In this document: positions 33,756 to 47,677 of the stretch, one piece after another | How the letters are laid out: the number at the start of each line of letters is the position of its first letter | How positions within the stretch are numbered: position 1 is the stretch's first letter | From: Actinomyces procaprae | GTDB taxonomy: Bacteria; Actinomycetota; Actinomycetes; Actinomycetales; Actinomycetaceae | Length of the DNA stretch: 64,000 nucleotides | Direction: 5' to 3' | Assembly: GCF_004798665.1 (NCBI RefSeq) | Contig: NZ_CP039292.1 | Coordinates: forward strand, 682,001 to 746,000 | The notes under the pieces: generated by a model | The model's input: only the letters and a program-made list of their open reading frames with translations | The model's database searches: none | What the model was told of the DNA's origin: nothing | Program-made: the position numbers and the translations under genes

Positions 33756-35042
33756 GTGGGAATCGAAACGTGGGCGCTGCTCGCACTCGTCGCGGTTCTC
33801 GCCGTGTACCTACTGCCGTTCCTGGTCAGGCGCCGTGAGGCGATGGGCATGGCCAACGCGGAGGACCGCTACTCGGCGGGGCTTCGGCTCCTGGCCACCG
33901 GGGATGCGGCTGCTCCGGAGGGCGGCTGCGGCGGTGGGCACGCCATGATTTTCCGACGCCGACCGGAGGTGAGGGCGATGAACAGGCCCGAAGTCAGGAA
34001 TGTGCGTGCGCTGCGCAAGGAACGCGAGCTCGTTCGCGTTCGCGCTGCGCATGAGCGCAACCGGGAACGGCGTCGTGTGGCCGCATCCCACCGCGCAACC
34101 GTCGCACTGGTGCTTGCGGGTGTGACCCTCGGCACGCTGGTGATCGCCGGGGTTACCGTCATGCCGTGGTGGCCCGTGGTTATCCCAGCCGCGCTGCTGT
34201 GCCTGTCGGCGACGGCCGGCCACCGTGCGGCGCGGGCCTCAGCGGCGACCGATCTGCGTGAGCGTCGTCGCATCGCGGCGCTCGAGCGCGAGCTGACGGC
34301 ACTGACCGGCGGCTCCGGTGGGCGTCGTCTGGTTGAGAACGCCTCCGCGCCGGCTGCGGGGGCAGCACAGGTGAAGGCCGAGGAGCCCACGGACGTAAGC
34401 CGGGGCGGACACACGCAGTTCACGCACGAAGGCGGGGCTGAGGCGGATGCCGCTGCCGCCGTCGTGACCCCCGTGGCGGCAGAGCCGACGGAGGCGGCGG
34501 AGCGCGGCGATCTTGTCGAGGCCGGGGACGACGGCGAGGTTGGCGCGCCCGCGAGCGCAGCGGCGGCAGTTGTGGAATCCGCCGTCGTCGAGTCCGCCGC
34601 TGGCGAGGTGGACCGCAGTGAGGAGTCGAGCACGGATGCGGGAGCCGCGCCGGTCGGGTCCGGCGGGGGCACTTCCGAGGCGGACGTGGCGATGACCGCG
34701 GTGGAGGCTGTAACCGGGGCTGAGGTCCGGGGGCGGGCAGCGGCCGATGCGGCGCGTACTGTCAAGCCTGGCGTCAAGGCGGATGTAAAGGCTCCCGCGA
34801 CCCCGCCCCAGGGCTGGCATCCGGTGAGCGTGCCGGCTCCCACCTATACCCTGGCCGCCCGCGCGCCGCGCCGCAGCTACGAGCCGCCCGCGGAGCAGGC
34901 ATTCGACTCCGCACCGGTTCCGGAGCGGCCCCGCAACCTGCGCACCTATCCGACCGCGGACCTCGGCGTAGAGGCGGATGAGCCCGTGTTCCACCCGATC
35001 GACCTGGAGGCCGTGCTCGAACGGCGCCGAGCCGGCGCTTGA
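33756..35042 (+). CDS. SepX/GlpR-like membrane division protein
   Basis: 428 residues from a GTG; TACGGT ends 6 nt upstream, fitting a leaderless transcript. The layout is that of SepX (Streptomyces) and GlpR (corynebacteria): an N-terminal helix (WALLALVAVLAVYLLPFLVR) with DRYSAGLRLLA after it, a basic stretch, a helix pair (ALVLAGVTLGTLVIAGVTV, WWPVVIPAALLCL), and a long Ala/Glu-rich cytoplasmic tail ending in YPTADLGVEADEPVFHPID. The order moeA/glp, rimJ, sepX, tRNA-Ala is conserved. Its role would be to anchor the Glp-FtsZ complex to the membrane (inference from the family). Confidence 0.72.
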   Translation: MGIETWALLALVAVLAVYLLPFLVRRREAMGMANAEDRYSAGLRLLATGDAAAPEGGCGGGHAMIFRRRPEVRAMNRPEVRNVRALRKERELVRVRAAHERNRERRRVAASHRATVALVLAGVTLGTLVIAGVTVMPWWPVVIPAALLCLSATAGHRAARASAATDLRERRRIAALERELTALTGGSGGRRLVENASAPAAGAAQVKAEEPTDVSRGGHTQFTHEGGAEADAAAAVVTPVAAEPTEAAERGDLVEAGDDGEVGAPASAAAAVVESAVVESAAGEVDRSEESSTDAGAAPVGSGGGTSEADVAMTAVEAVTGAEVRGRAAADAARTVKPGVKADVKAPATPPQGWHPVSVPAPTYTLAARAPRRSYEPPAEQAFDSAPVPERPRNLRTYPTADLGVEADEPVFHPIDLEAVLERRRAGA

Positions 35043-35239
35043 GCGCGGCGCGGCGGTGCACTCGCGCCGGGGCGGAGACGGTCGGCGGCGCCCGGGAGGG
35101 CATGTCGTAGCGGTGGTCGGATGCACGGCGAACTGCTGCCCGGGTACCCGACCGCTTCGACAATGTGCGCGGTGGCATGAGTCACTGCTGCACGACTTGC
35201 GGGCCGCCATGGCTGGGGTGCTACGATCAGCTTCGCCCA

Positions 35240-35315
35240 GGGGCTATGGCGCAGTTGGTAGCGCGTCTCGTTCGCAATGAGAAGGTCGGGGGTTCGAATC
35301 CCCCTAGCTCCACCA
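35240..35315 (+). tRNA. tRNA-Ala (anticodon CGC)
   Basis: Acceptor GGGGCTA with TAGCTCC, D-arm GCGC/GCGC, anticodon loop TTCGCAA (anticodon CGC), T-arm GGGGG TTCGAAT CCCCC, discriminator A and an encoded CCA. Its position after the sepX-like gene is conserved in actinobacteria. Confidence 0.96.
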
Positions 35316-35326
35316 CGTGCTCGAGT

Positions 35327-35357
35327 CGCCCCACCCGTATTACGGGCGGGGCGTTCT
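35327..35357 (+). terminator. Intrinsic terminator of tRNA-Ala
   Basis: CGCCCC-A-CCCGT pairs with ACGGG-C-GGGGCG (one mismatch, 3-nt loop) and TTCTT follows. Confidence 0.8.
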
Positions 35358-35400
35358 TCGTACTCATATGTGCTTACGGCTGCCTGGCGCCGGGCGATAC

Positions 35401-35655
35401 TCAGGAATCGTCGGAGATGGACCGGGGCCGGGAATCGCGGCGCAAACGAAGGAGCCAGTAGATGTCGATGAGGGCTATGGCCGTGTTCATGCCGACCGCC
35501 GGCCAGACTCCGAGGATCGCGTTGTAGGCCGTGGCGATGAGTGATCCGGCGAGGTTGAGCCCACGGAAAGCGCGCTGACTGGCGACCACCAGGGAGATGA
35601 CAACGAGGCCGGAACCGGCCCAACCGACGATCTCGAGGATTGTGCGAGTGTCCAT
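35401..35655 (-). CDS. Small membrane protein (CBU_0592/YgjV-like)
   Basis: 84 residues from ATG 35655, with AGGAG 5 nt upstream. Three predicted helices: ILEIVGWAGSGLVVISLVVA, AGSLIATAYNAILGVWPAV and MNTAIALIDIYWLLRLRR. Proteins of this shape are annotated CBU_0592-family or YgjV-like and have no known function. The start ten residues upstream lacks a ribosome-binding site. It points back toward tRNA-Ala and is not in an operon. Confidence 0.75.
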   Translation of the reverse strand: MDTRTILEIVGWAGSGLVVISLVVASQRAFRGLNLAGSLIATAYNAILGVWPAVGMNTAIALIDIYWLLRLRRDSRPRSISDDS

Positions 35656-36147
35656 GTTTGCTCCTGGACCTGCCCGGCGGGTCAATGCAACTCAAGGCAG
35701 GGCACTGCCGTCGCACTGGTCGAGTCTGAACGCCTCGCTGCCGGTGTGCTAGAGAATAACTGGCCGCTGTGCCACGGACAAGGCGAGCGGTCGCGCTTGC
35801 TCACCGGATCACATGCGGGCGCCTTTGGGACTGCTGTGCGAGCACCCAGTCAGCAAGAGCCGGGCCTTCGGATTGCGAGTGTCCTCCCCGCGTGGCTCCT
35901 TGCGGCGGGCCTCGCCGAGCTCACAACCTCCACCGGCAGCAGTCCTCCCCACGCGCCTCCTTGCGGCGGAGAACCTGGGGAATCCGCACAATTGCATGAG
36001 TGCGCCGCGTCCCGGCGCCGCGGGCAGATGGGGTTGGGCCAAGGGGGTTTCAAAGGGACCTGCCCGCTGGGCGTGGCTGCCGACGAGTGCGGGCCTGCCC
36101 GCAGGGGGCGCGGGAACCGCGGAGAGATACGGGAGCGCATGCGGGGC
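35656..36147. other. Intergenic region, no convincing gene
   Basis: Open frames here have no start signal and no recognisable product. It includes an imperfect direct repeat, CTCCTTGCGGCGG, at 35896-35908 and 35957-35969 (longer match 35881-35909 and 35942-35970, 61 bp apart). Confidence 0.5.
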
Positions 36148-36534
36148 TCACTCGGGTCGGCACGTATCGGGGGAAGTGAGTTGGTGCCAGGTGATAGACA
36201 CGCCGTCGACCTGTGTCAGGGCATCGAACACGGCATCGGCGCCTGATTGGATGCCGTCCGCCACGTCCTCGCCTCCGGAGACGATGTCGACCGCGGCGGC
36301 GCCGCAATCGGTGTCGACCGGGAACACCGCCCATCCTGCGCGCCCGCGTACACCCCGGGAGTCGGCCGGGAGTGAGGCGATGAACCGGTCCAGCGTGCTA
36401 TGTGCAACGTCCGGCGAAACGTGGGACACAACCGCCCGTAGAGCTGCCCTTGCGGTTGGGTCGTGCCGTTGCCACAGCCAGTCATAGTCGACGACGTAGC
36501 GCCGACGGCGGGCCTTGCGCAGTCGGGCAGCCAT
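36148..36534 (-). CDS. Hypothetical protein, 128 residues
   Basis: Not recognised. A basic N-terminus (MAARLRKARRRRYVVDYDW) precedes a compact mixed sequence with a single Trp pair (WLWQRHDPTARAALRAVVSH) and a hydrophobic strand (GWAVFPVDTDCGAAAVDIVSG). No signal peptide or membrane helix. GTG 36540 is an alternative start two codons upstream. The codon bias is normal for the genome and the frame is the longest in the region, so it is probably real. It is divergent from the rRNA operon. Confidence 0.5.
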   Translation of the reverse strand: MAARLRKARRRRYVVDYDWLWQRHDPTARAALRAVVSHVSPDVAHSTLDRFIASLPADSRGVRGRAGWAVFPVDTDCGAAAVDIVSGGEDVADGIQSGADAVFDALTQVDGVSITWHQLTSPDTCRPE

Positions 36535-36648
36535 GGGCACAGGCTACTCCGGCACGCCGGACTGTGGCCCGCCGACCCCAAACGGGGAACGCGGGAAGAG
36601 CCGTAAACGCGGCGCAGCCGTGAGTGCCGGAGGTCACGGCAATGCCAT

Positions 36649-36679
36649 TTGACGCCTCCGGTGGCGCTGTGCCTAAAGT
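36649..36679 (+). promoter_or_regulatory. Possible upstream rRNA promoter (P1)
   Basis: TTGACG at 36649-36654 and TAAAGT at 36674-36679, spaced 19 bp. The spacing is longer than ideal. Confidence 0.4.
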
Positions 36680-36798
36680 ACTCCCCGCCGCCGCAAGCGC
36701 CTGCGGGTGCGAGCAGCGGAACGGAGTTGATTCCAGGACTCAGATGTAACACGTCTGGGCACGGAGCGCCGAAGAGACCAGGGTCACTGATCCTGAGC

Positions 36799-36828
36799 TT
36801 GACGGGCCTCGGATCTCCTGGCTAATCT
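36799..36828 (+). promoter_or_regulatory. rRNA operon promoter (P2)
   Basis: TTGACG at 36799-36804, 18-bp spacer, TAATCT at 36823-36828. It lies about 140 nt before the mature 16S end, the usual distance of actinobacterial rrn promoters. Confidence 0.65.
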
Positions 36829-36885
36829 ACTCCGGTGCCTTGAGAGAGGGGCCCGCCCGGAAGGGCTGGCGGCGATCTTATGGGT

Positions 36886-36912
36886 GTGTTGTTTGGGATC
36901 TCGATAGTGTGT
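36886..36912 (+). promoter_or_regulatory. rRNA antitermination site (boxA-boxC like)
   Basis: GTGTTGTTTGGGATCTCGAT followed by AGTGTG matches the actinobacterial leader motif TGTTxTTTGAGAACTCAA-AGTGTG bound by NusB/S10. It is followed by a T/G-rich leader (36910-36969) that probably forms part of the 16S processing stalk. Confidence 0.65.
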
Positions 36913-36969
36913 CGTGTTTGTTTGTTTGGTTGGTGTTTTTTTGTTGGTTTCTTTGTTTGGTTTTTGTTT

Positions 36970-42056
<5,087 letters not shown>

Positions 42057-42530
42057 ACCCACCCCCGCACGGCCAGGCCGTAAGTGGGGGCGGGCACAAG
42101 CCAAAAAAAGGGGGCAGGGCAGCAGCCGCCCGCAAGGGGCGGGCGGCAGCGAGCACGCCGGCATCCAGGCAACAACACACACGCACACTCCTTTGTTGTT
42201 GGGGGGGGCGCCGTTCGGGCGTGACAACCCCCAACGGGTGGGTGCGGGCGTCCGCTGTACGGTCCACGACCAACCACAACCCGCCCGCAGAACCGCCCCC
42301 CCCAGGGGCCCGGGCCGGGTGCGCGACCCGCCCCCCGCAGGCCACCAGCCGGCCCGCCACCAACCAGTGGTGGTTGTGGCGGGGTGGGGGGTTATAACAG
42401 CACAGTGCTTCAGCAGGCACAGGCAGCCACTGCCGTGCGACCACGCCACCCCAAGCGGCACACACGCCCCCGGGGGGGCGCGCAACCCCCCGGGACGAAC
42501 AGTGGGGGTGTGGTCGTGGGTGGGTGGGTC
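42057..42530 (+). other. Unusually long 23S-5S spacer
   Basis: About 474 bp, against roughly 60-150 bp in most actinobacteria. C/A-rich with G-runs, containing GCCGCCCGCAAGGGGCGGGC (42127-42146), a strong small hairpin. No tRNA and no credible gene. Confidence 0.7.
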
Positions 42531-42653
42531 GTGCCGGTGGTCATAGCGGGGGAGACAACGCCCGGCACCCATTCCGAACCCGGAAGCTAAGCCCCCCAGC
42601 GCCAATGGTACTGCCCCCGACAGGCGGGCGGGAGAGTAGGACACCGCCGGCAC
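42531..42653 (+). rRNA. rrf: 5S ribosomal RNA
   Basis: 123 nt. GTGCCGGTGG pairs with the 3' CCGCCGGCAC. The conserved interior CCCATTCCGAACCCGGAAGC (42568-42587) and GGGAGAGTAGGACACCGCC are present. Confidence 0.95.
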
Positions 42654-43087
42654 ACCCACCCACCCACAACCACACCCAAAACAAAACAGCCGGACCGGAC
42701 CTGAGTGCTCGCCCGGCCACCGCGTCCTCCTTATGCGAGGTGCGTCTTCCGGGCTAGTCGGTCTGTTCGGCTGTTGGATAGCGTCCGTTGGTGATGGTGC
42801 CGACGACGCGCCCGTGATTTCCTGCGCTTCGTATTCTGCGTGGCTTGCTCCTGGCTGGTTGCACGGCTCGTTGCCTTGAACAGGCGATGATGGAGATCCT
42901 TTATCCTCTGAGCGTTGCGGTGATACCCGGGTCTGAGTCGCCATCATCGGCCAGGGCTCTACTGGTTGCGTATCGGGGCGGCGGGGTGACTGTCGGCCAT
43001 GCGACGGCACCGGTCCCCAGGCCGACCGGTTGTAACCGGAGAAGCCATGCGGACGCGGCTCTGACGGCGGCGATCTTTTGCGCGCGC
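42654..43087. other. Post-rrn intergenic region, no gene seen
   Basis: Starts C/A-rich, then average composition. Open frames are short, without ribosome-binding sites or recognisable products. No clear intrinsic terminator immediately after the 5S gene. Confidence 0.5.
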
Positions 43088-43340
43088 TTGGTGTTTGTGG
43101 GTGTGGGTGGAGCCTGGAGTCGGCTTGCCCGCGTGCTTTGTGCTGACGTCGTCTGCTACGCCGGTTCGGGGTTTACTACGCCAGTTCGGGGTCTACTACG
43201 CCAGTTAGGTGTCTGCTGAACGGTTCTGGGCCCTTCAGCGAAGGTCAAACTTGCGTAGCAGACGCCGAAGGGGCGTACCCAACGACCTGCCCCTGGCCTC
43301 GATCCCAACTCGTTCTACGCCCCGTGCCGCCGCCCTGCCT
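43088..43340 (+). repeat. Interspersed repeat R1, right copy (inverted relative to left)
   Basis: Three perfect-period 20-bp units at 43151-43170, 43171-43190 and 43191-43210 (consensus GTCTACTACGCCAGTTCGGG), then the hairpin CTGAA...TTCAG (43216-43238), then an inverted unit CTTGCGTAGCAGACGCCGAA (43251-43270). The head reads GTGTTTGTGGGTGTGGG (43090-43106). It is downstream of the rRNA operon in the same sense as the left copy is downstream of mscL. Confidence 0.8.
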
Positions 43341-43828
43341 CGGTGCTCGCGCCGCTGGCCTCCATGCCCCTGCGAAGAAGCGGTTCGTCATCGGGCCTAC
43401 AGGCTCCTCGCACTCGGGAGCGTGGCTGTCACTCGCCAATCGGTCTCAAAATCCCTAGAACAGGCTCCTTGCACTCGGGGGCGGGGCGAGCCAGGGGGCT
43501 GCGGCTGGCCGGGGGTCATGGGCGCACGCCCCGGCGGCGCGCTACACGGCGCGACGGACGGGAGCCGGGCCAGAGCATGCGCGCCAGGTCCTGTTGTGTG
43601 AGCGCTCGGGTGGCGCTGCGCGTTCGGGTGTCTGTGTGCGCGGCCGTTGAGCCTGCCAGTTGGACCGCTTGTGCCCCCGTTGGACCCCTGTGCCCCCGTT
43701 GGACCGCCCTAGCCACCGGTTACAGCGGTCCAACCGCGCGTGGGCGGTCCAACCGCGCGTGAGCGGTCCAACCAGGGCAGCACAAGACCCCGCCCGCCCC
43801 CTCGACTGCCGACAACCAGGCCCCCAAC

Positions 43829-45255
43829 GGGTGGGTCTCGTAGTGTGGTGGCAATTCCCGCGAGGGGTCCCTCTAGCGGCGGCGTAGGCGCTGTGGGTGG
43901 GGCATCGTGGGAGCCCGTTTGTTCATCTGTCCAAGGAATCACGAAGGAGACCCACGATGCCCGAGAACAAGTCTGCCGTGTCCACGCTGATTCAGGAAGT
44001 CCTTGCGGACCCCGACCTGGCTCATGATGATGTCTTCCGCCGGCTGCTTCAGGCTGGCCTGCAAGACCTCGTGGACGCCGAAGCCACCGCGGTGATCGGT
44101 GCCGACAGGTATGAGCGCACCGAGAAGCGCACCAACCGGCGTAACGGTACGAGGGCTAAGAGGCTGGCTACCACCGCCGGGGAGGTGGACCTGGCCATCC
44201 CCAAGCTACGCACCGGATCGTTCTTCCCGTCTCTGCTGTCCCCGCGTAAGCGGGTGGACAAGGCCCTGTACGCAGTGATCTGCACCGCCTGGATAGAGGG
44301 TGTGTCCACCCGCAAGGTCGATGACCTGGTTAAGGCCCTGGGCAACGAGTCCGGGATCTCTAAGGCGACCGTCTCCAGGGTCTGCAAGGACATCGACGAG
44401 GGCGTGCACGAGTTCCTGTCCCGACCCCTGGACCACACCTGGTTCCCCTACCTGTTCGTGGACGCCACCTACGTGGACGTAAGGCTGGGCCACCGGGTCG
44501 TCTCCCAGGCCCTAGTAGTGGCCACCGGGGTCTCAGCCCAGGGCAGGAGGGAGATCCTGGGCATGAGCGTCGGCGACGCCGAGACCACGGACTTCTGGAC
44601 CGCTTTCCTGCGGTCCTTGCGCGAGCGCGGCCTGAAAGTGCCTACCGACCAGGACCCGGAGGGCGTCGTACTAGTGACCAGTGACGCCCACTGGGGCATC
44701 AAGAACGCGGTCAAGGCCATCCTGCCGGGCGCCTCCTGGCAGAGGTGCCGGGTTCACTTCGCCCGCAACGTTACCTCCAAGCTCGGCTCGGCCCGCTCCA
44801 AGCCCGTGAACGCCCTGATCTCCACGATCTTCGCCCAAACCACCCGCGAGGCCGTGATCGACACCTACAAGCAGGTCACAGCCTCCCTGCGTTCCTCGTT
44901 CCCTGAGATAGCCGAGATGCTGGTCGAGGCTGAGCCGGACCTGACCGCGTTCGCCGCCTTCCCCCGCGAGCACTGGCAGAAGATCTGGTCCAACAACCCC
45001 ATTGAGCGCCTCAACCGTGAGATCAAGCGCCGCACGGACGTGGTCCAGGTCTTCCCCGACCGGGACTCCGTCACCAGGCTGGTCGGTGCGGTCCTACAGG
45101 AGCAGCACGAGGAATGGCAGTACGGGGAGCGCCGCTACCTATCCGAAACCTCCCTACGCCGCCTGACCCACATCCTCCACGAACAAGCCGAAACCACCCA
45201 CCCCATCATGGCCATCACCGCCTAGAACATTTACACCACACCAAGAGACTTGACC
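43829..45255 (+). mobile_element. IS256-family insertion sequence, complete, with 8-bp target duplication
   Basis: About 1427 bp. The ends are imperfect inverted repeats: left GGGTGGGTCTCGTAGTGTGG (43829-43848), right, reverse-complemented, GGTCAAGTCTCTTGGTGTGG (45255 inward), sharing GTCTC at the same distance and GTGTGGTG further in. CCCCCAAC flanks the element at 43821-43828 and 45256-45263, the 8-bp duplication expected for IS256. One intact transposase gene. The intact ends and duplication suggest a recent insertion. Confidence 0.85.
43957..45225 (+). CDS. IS256-family transposase (mutator type)
   Basis: 422 residues, full length. DDE residues: Asp in YLFVDATYVDVR, Asp in VLVTSDAHWGIK and Glu in SNNPIERLNREIKRRT, with the C/H region SWQRCRVHFARN. 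GAAGGAG precedes ATG 43957. No frameshift or internal stop, so it may be active. The promoter probably lies within the 128 bp between the left terminal repeat and the start. Codon use (ACC, GCC) resembles the host. Confidence 0.95.
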   Translation: MPENKSAVSTLIQEVLADPDLAHDDVFRRLLQAGLQDLVDAEATAVIGADRYERTEKRTNRRNGTRAKRLATTAGEVDLAIPKLRTGSFFPSLLSPRKRVDKALYAVICTAWIEGVSTRKVDDLVKALGNESGISKATVSRVCKDIDEGVHEFLSRPLDHTWFPYLFVDATYVDVRLGHRVVSQALVVATGVSAQGRREILGMSVGDAETTDFWTAFLRSLRERGLKVPTDQDPEGVVLVTSDAHWGIKNAVKAILPGASWQRCRVHFARNVTSKLGSARSKPVNALISTIFAQTTREAVIDTYKQVTASLRSSFPEIAEMLVEAEPDLTAFAAFPREHWQKIWSNNPIERLNREIKRRTDVVQVFPDRDSVTRLVGAVLQEQHEEWQYGERRYLSETSLRRLTHILHEQAETTHPIMAITA

Positions 45256-45534
45256 CCCCCAACACCGCGGAAGCCGCCCTGGACGCTCGACTGCGCACAA
45301 CAATCCTCACCGAGCACACAGACCCGCCCGCCCGGAGGCACCCACACCGCCAGCACCGCCCCACCAGCACAAACGACTCACACAACACGACCCAGCCACG
45401 ACGCGCCAGACACCACGGCCCGCGCGTTCAGGTCAACGTCCACGTATCCAGCCCGACCTCGGCCCAAGGAAGTCCCCGCCAGCCCGGCGACAGCCCTCTG
45501 ACCGGCCAAAACTTCCTCAACAGCCCGAACACGA

Positions 45535-45661
45535 ACCTGCACAGGCGAACACGACCTCCTCGCCCCGAACACAACCACCTAGCCGGACCAGTGCGCCCCG
45601 AACACAACCACCCACGGCACCCAACCACCACACCCACAAACACGAAGAGCCAAGAAACCGC
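45535..45661 (-). repeat. Interspersed repeat R2, right copy
   Basis: Read on the minus strand: GGCTCTTCGTGTTTGTGGGT then GTGTTCGGGG units (GGTGGTTGTGTTCGGGGCG twice). Aligns with 28750-28930. It follows directly after the end of R3 copy A. Confidence 0.65.
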
Positions 45662-45739
45662 CGCAGGCGCCAGGTGCCGACTGCGCCTCGGCTCCGGGCG
45701 CGTTCCGTTGAGTGGTGATGCGGCGGGCCCGTCCGCTTT

Positions 45740-47668
45740 TCAGACCCAGGACTTGAGCCACATGTGCCAGTGCCAGAACGTATACGGCACGGTTTGACCA
45801 GTCCAGATCGGCCACCACAGGAAAGCGAACGTTATCGCAACCACCACCAGGCTGCCGATCAGAGCCAGCCCTTCGGCACGTACCCGCCACCCGGGCACGC
45901 CCGTCCAGGTCTCGGGTAGACGTGTTCTTCCGGGATTCAGACCGAAGCCGAAGTACGTGGCGACCCGCCCGCGCGGATAGGGCAGTCCCGGTCCGATACT
46001 TCCGGCGGCGAGGAGCTCGGCCTCGCGTTGAGCCTGCGCGGAGCCGGGCACGGGCGGGAGCAGGCCGGCGATCGAGCCGAGAACAAGCACGAGTAGCAGC
46101 ACCACGCACGGCACGAACGAGACGGTGTAGAAGGTGAATATGGTCCGGCGGAAGTAGATGAACCACGGCAGGTACAGGCCTACATACCCGATCAGCGGCA
46201 CCCAGACCCGCCAGTCGCGGTTACGGATCGCGAGCACGGCGATCGCGAACGCTAGTGCAAGTACGGCCGCCCACCAGATCGGGATGTTCCCGATGGAAGT
46301 TATGGCCTGAATACAGCGGTCGGATCCACAGTCGACGGCAGCCATATCCTGCTCGCTCTGCCAGTACAGCGACGTGGGACGCCACTGCACCAGCCAGCCG
46401 ATCGGCTTGGACATGTAGGCATGTTCGGGATCAAGAGCGACGTGGAAGTCGTACATCGAACGGTGATACTCGAACAGGTCATTAAGTGAGTCAGGCAGCC
46501 AGGACCGCGGAACGGAGCCGTTCTCGGCCCGCTGCCCCGCAGCCCAGCCCCGATAGTAGGCGTCGTCGTGTGCGAGCCAGTAACCCCAGCCGGCCGTCAG
46601 GTACACCACGAAGGCCACCGGCACCAGGCGCATGAAGTCACCCACGCCGCGGGCGATGATCCCCTCCAGGAACCAGGCACGCGCCTTCACCCGGTGCAGC
46701 GCCTGTGTGTCCCAGACAACGACCAGGATCCCGATCGCAGCCAACAGGTATGCTCCCGACCACTTGATCGAGCAGGCCAGCCCCAGCATGACGCCGGTCG
46801 CCAGCAGCCACGGCCGCAGGTGCGCGCCCGGCGCCCTGGCATTGGGCGGCTCGCCGGCGAAATCCTTGGCCAGACGCGCTCGCGACCACTCCCGGTCACG
46901 GACCAGGCAGTACAGTGCGATGGTTGCGAACAGGGCAATGAATCCGTCAAGCAGGCCGATACGTGACTCGGTGATGCCGACGCCGTCGATAGCCAGTAGC
47001 TGGCCGGCCAGGCCGGCCAGCAGCGGCGAGCGGGTCACACGAAGGGTCAGACGGGCCAGCACGATCACTGTCAGGATGCCCGCCAGCGCCGGTATGAAGC
47101 GCCAGCCGAAGGAGGAATCCGCACCGAAAAGCTGCATCCCCAGGCCGATCAACCACTTCCCGAGCTGCGGATGCACCACATAGCTGGGGTCTGTCGTGAG
47201 CGCCGAGAAGTCCCCCTTGGCGAAGAGCTCATTGGCGTCGTCGGACCACGTCGACTCGTACCCGTTGCGCCACAGCGCATAGGCGTCCTTGACGTAGTAG
47301 ATCTCGTCGAACATGAGCTGGTGCGGGTGCGCCAGGCCGAGCAGGCGCGTCAGCGCGGCCACCACTCCGGCGACGGCAGTCGCGATCCAACCGTTCACAC
47401 GCGTCGCCCGCGGCAGCGTGCTGCCGAGCGGCTCCAGCCCGAGCAGAGAACGCAGCTGGTCCTCGCTGTGCTCCCCGGCGCCATCCTCGGTGCCGGCGTC
47501 GCCTTCGGCGATCGCTGACGGACTGGTCGCAGAGACGTCAGGAGCCTGCCACGGATCGTTCCCCTCGGGAACCGAGGGAACACTGCCAGGGGTGGAGGGC
47601 GAGTCGGAACCATCCGGCGAAGCAGCACAGGGTGAAGTCACGTCTTCGAGTCTATGGCGGGCCGTCAT
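45740..47668 (-). CDS. pmt: Protein O-mannosyltransferase (PMT, GT39)
   Basis: 642 residues from ATG 47668. A disordered acidic N-terminus (about 90 residues) precedes about 11 membrane helices. The luminal loop after helix 1 carries [19 protein letters not shown], with the Asp-Glu pair essential in PMT enzymes, and later [13 protein letters not shown]. It transfers mannose from polyprenyl-phosphate-mannose to Ser/Thr of exported proteins, coupled to Sec. The pairing divergent from rsmI is conserved (Rv1002c/Rv1003). The two start codons are only 9 bp apart, so the true PMT start may be a little downstream (GTG at 47641 is one candidate). Confidence 0.93.
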   Translation of the reverse strand: MTARHRLEDVTSPCAASPDGSDSPSTPGSVPSVPEGNDPWQAPDVSATSPSAIAEGDAGTEDGAGEHSEDQLRSLLGLEPLGSTLPRATRVNGWIATAVAGVVAALTRLLGLAHPHQLMFDEIYYVKDAYALWRNGYESTWSDDANELFAKGDFSALTTDPSYVVHPQLGKWLIGLGMQLFGADSSFGWRFIPALAGILTVIVLARLTLRVTRSPLLAGLAGQLLAIDGVGITESRIGLLDGFIALFATIALYCLVRDREWSRARLAKDFAGEPPNARAPGAHLRPWLLATGVMLGLACSIKWSGAYLLAAIGILVVVWDTQALHRVKARAWFLEGIIARGVGDFMRLVPVAFVVYLTAGWGYWLAHDDAYYRGWAAGQRAENGSVPRSWLPDSLNDLFEYHRSMYDFHVALDPEHAYMSKPIGWLVQWRPTSLYWQSEQDMAAVDCGSDRCIQAITSIGNIPIWWAAVLALAFAIAVLAIRNRDWRVWVPLIGYVGLYLPWFIYFRRTIFTFYTVSFVPCVVLLLVLVLGSIAGLLPPVPGSAQAQREAELLAAGSIGPGLPYPRGRVATYFGFGLNPGRTRLPETWTGVPGWRVRAEGLALIGSLVVVAITFAFLWWPIWTGQTVPYTFWHWHMWLKSWV

Positions 47669-47677
47669 ACTGGGGCC

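Larger units (their letters stand above)
43575..45390 (-). repeat. Interspersed repeat R3, copy A, split by the IS256 element
   Basis: The flanks 43575-43828 and 45256-45390 join to give a sequence that aligns with the reverse complement of 59322-59690. The core (43659-43772) has three GTTGGACC-containing units, then a spacer with CACCGGTTACAG, then three units with GCGGTCCAAC in the opposite sense, forming a large dyad. Between the flanks sit the IS256 element and its 8-bp target duplication. Confidence 0.75.

Noticed and set aside
35746..36246. Plus-strand frames between the small membrane protein and the 128-residue hypothetical
   Set aside because: They overlap each other, carry no ribosome-binding site and have no recognisable features.
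43659..43772. GTTGGACC array as a CRISPR
   Set aside because: Units of 17-20 bp have no unique spacers and switch orientation in the middle; no cas genes nearby.
45264..45534. Plus-strand frame continuing past the transposase as a second IS gene
   Set aside because: It lies outside the target duplication and is R3/R2 repeat DNA.
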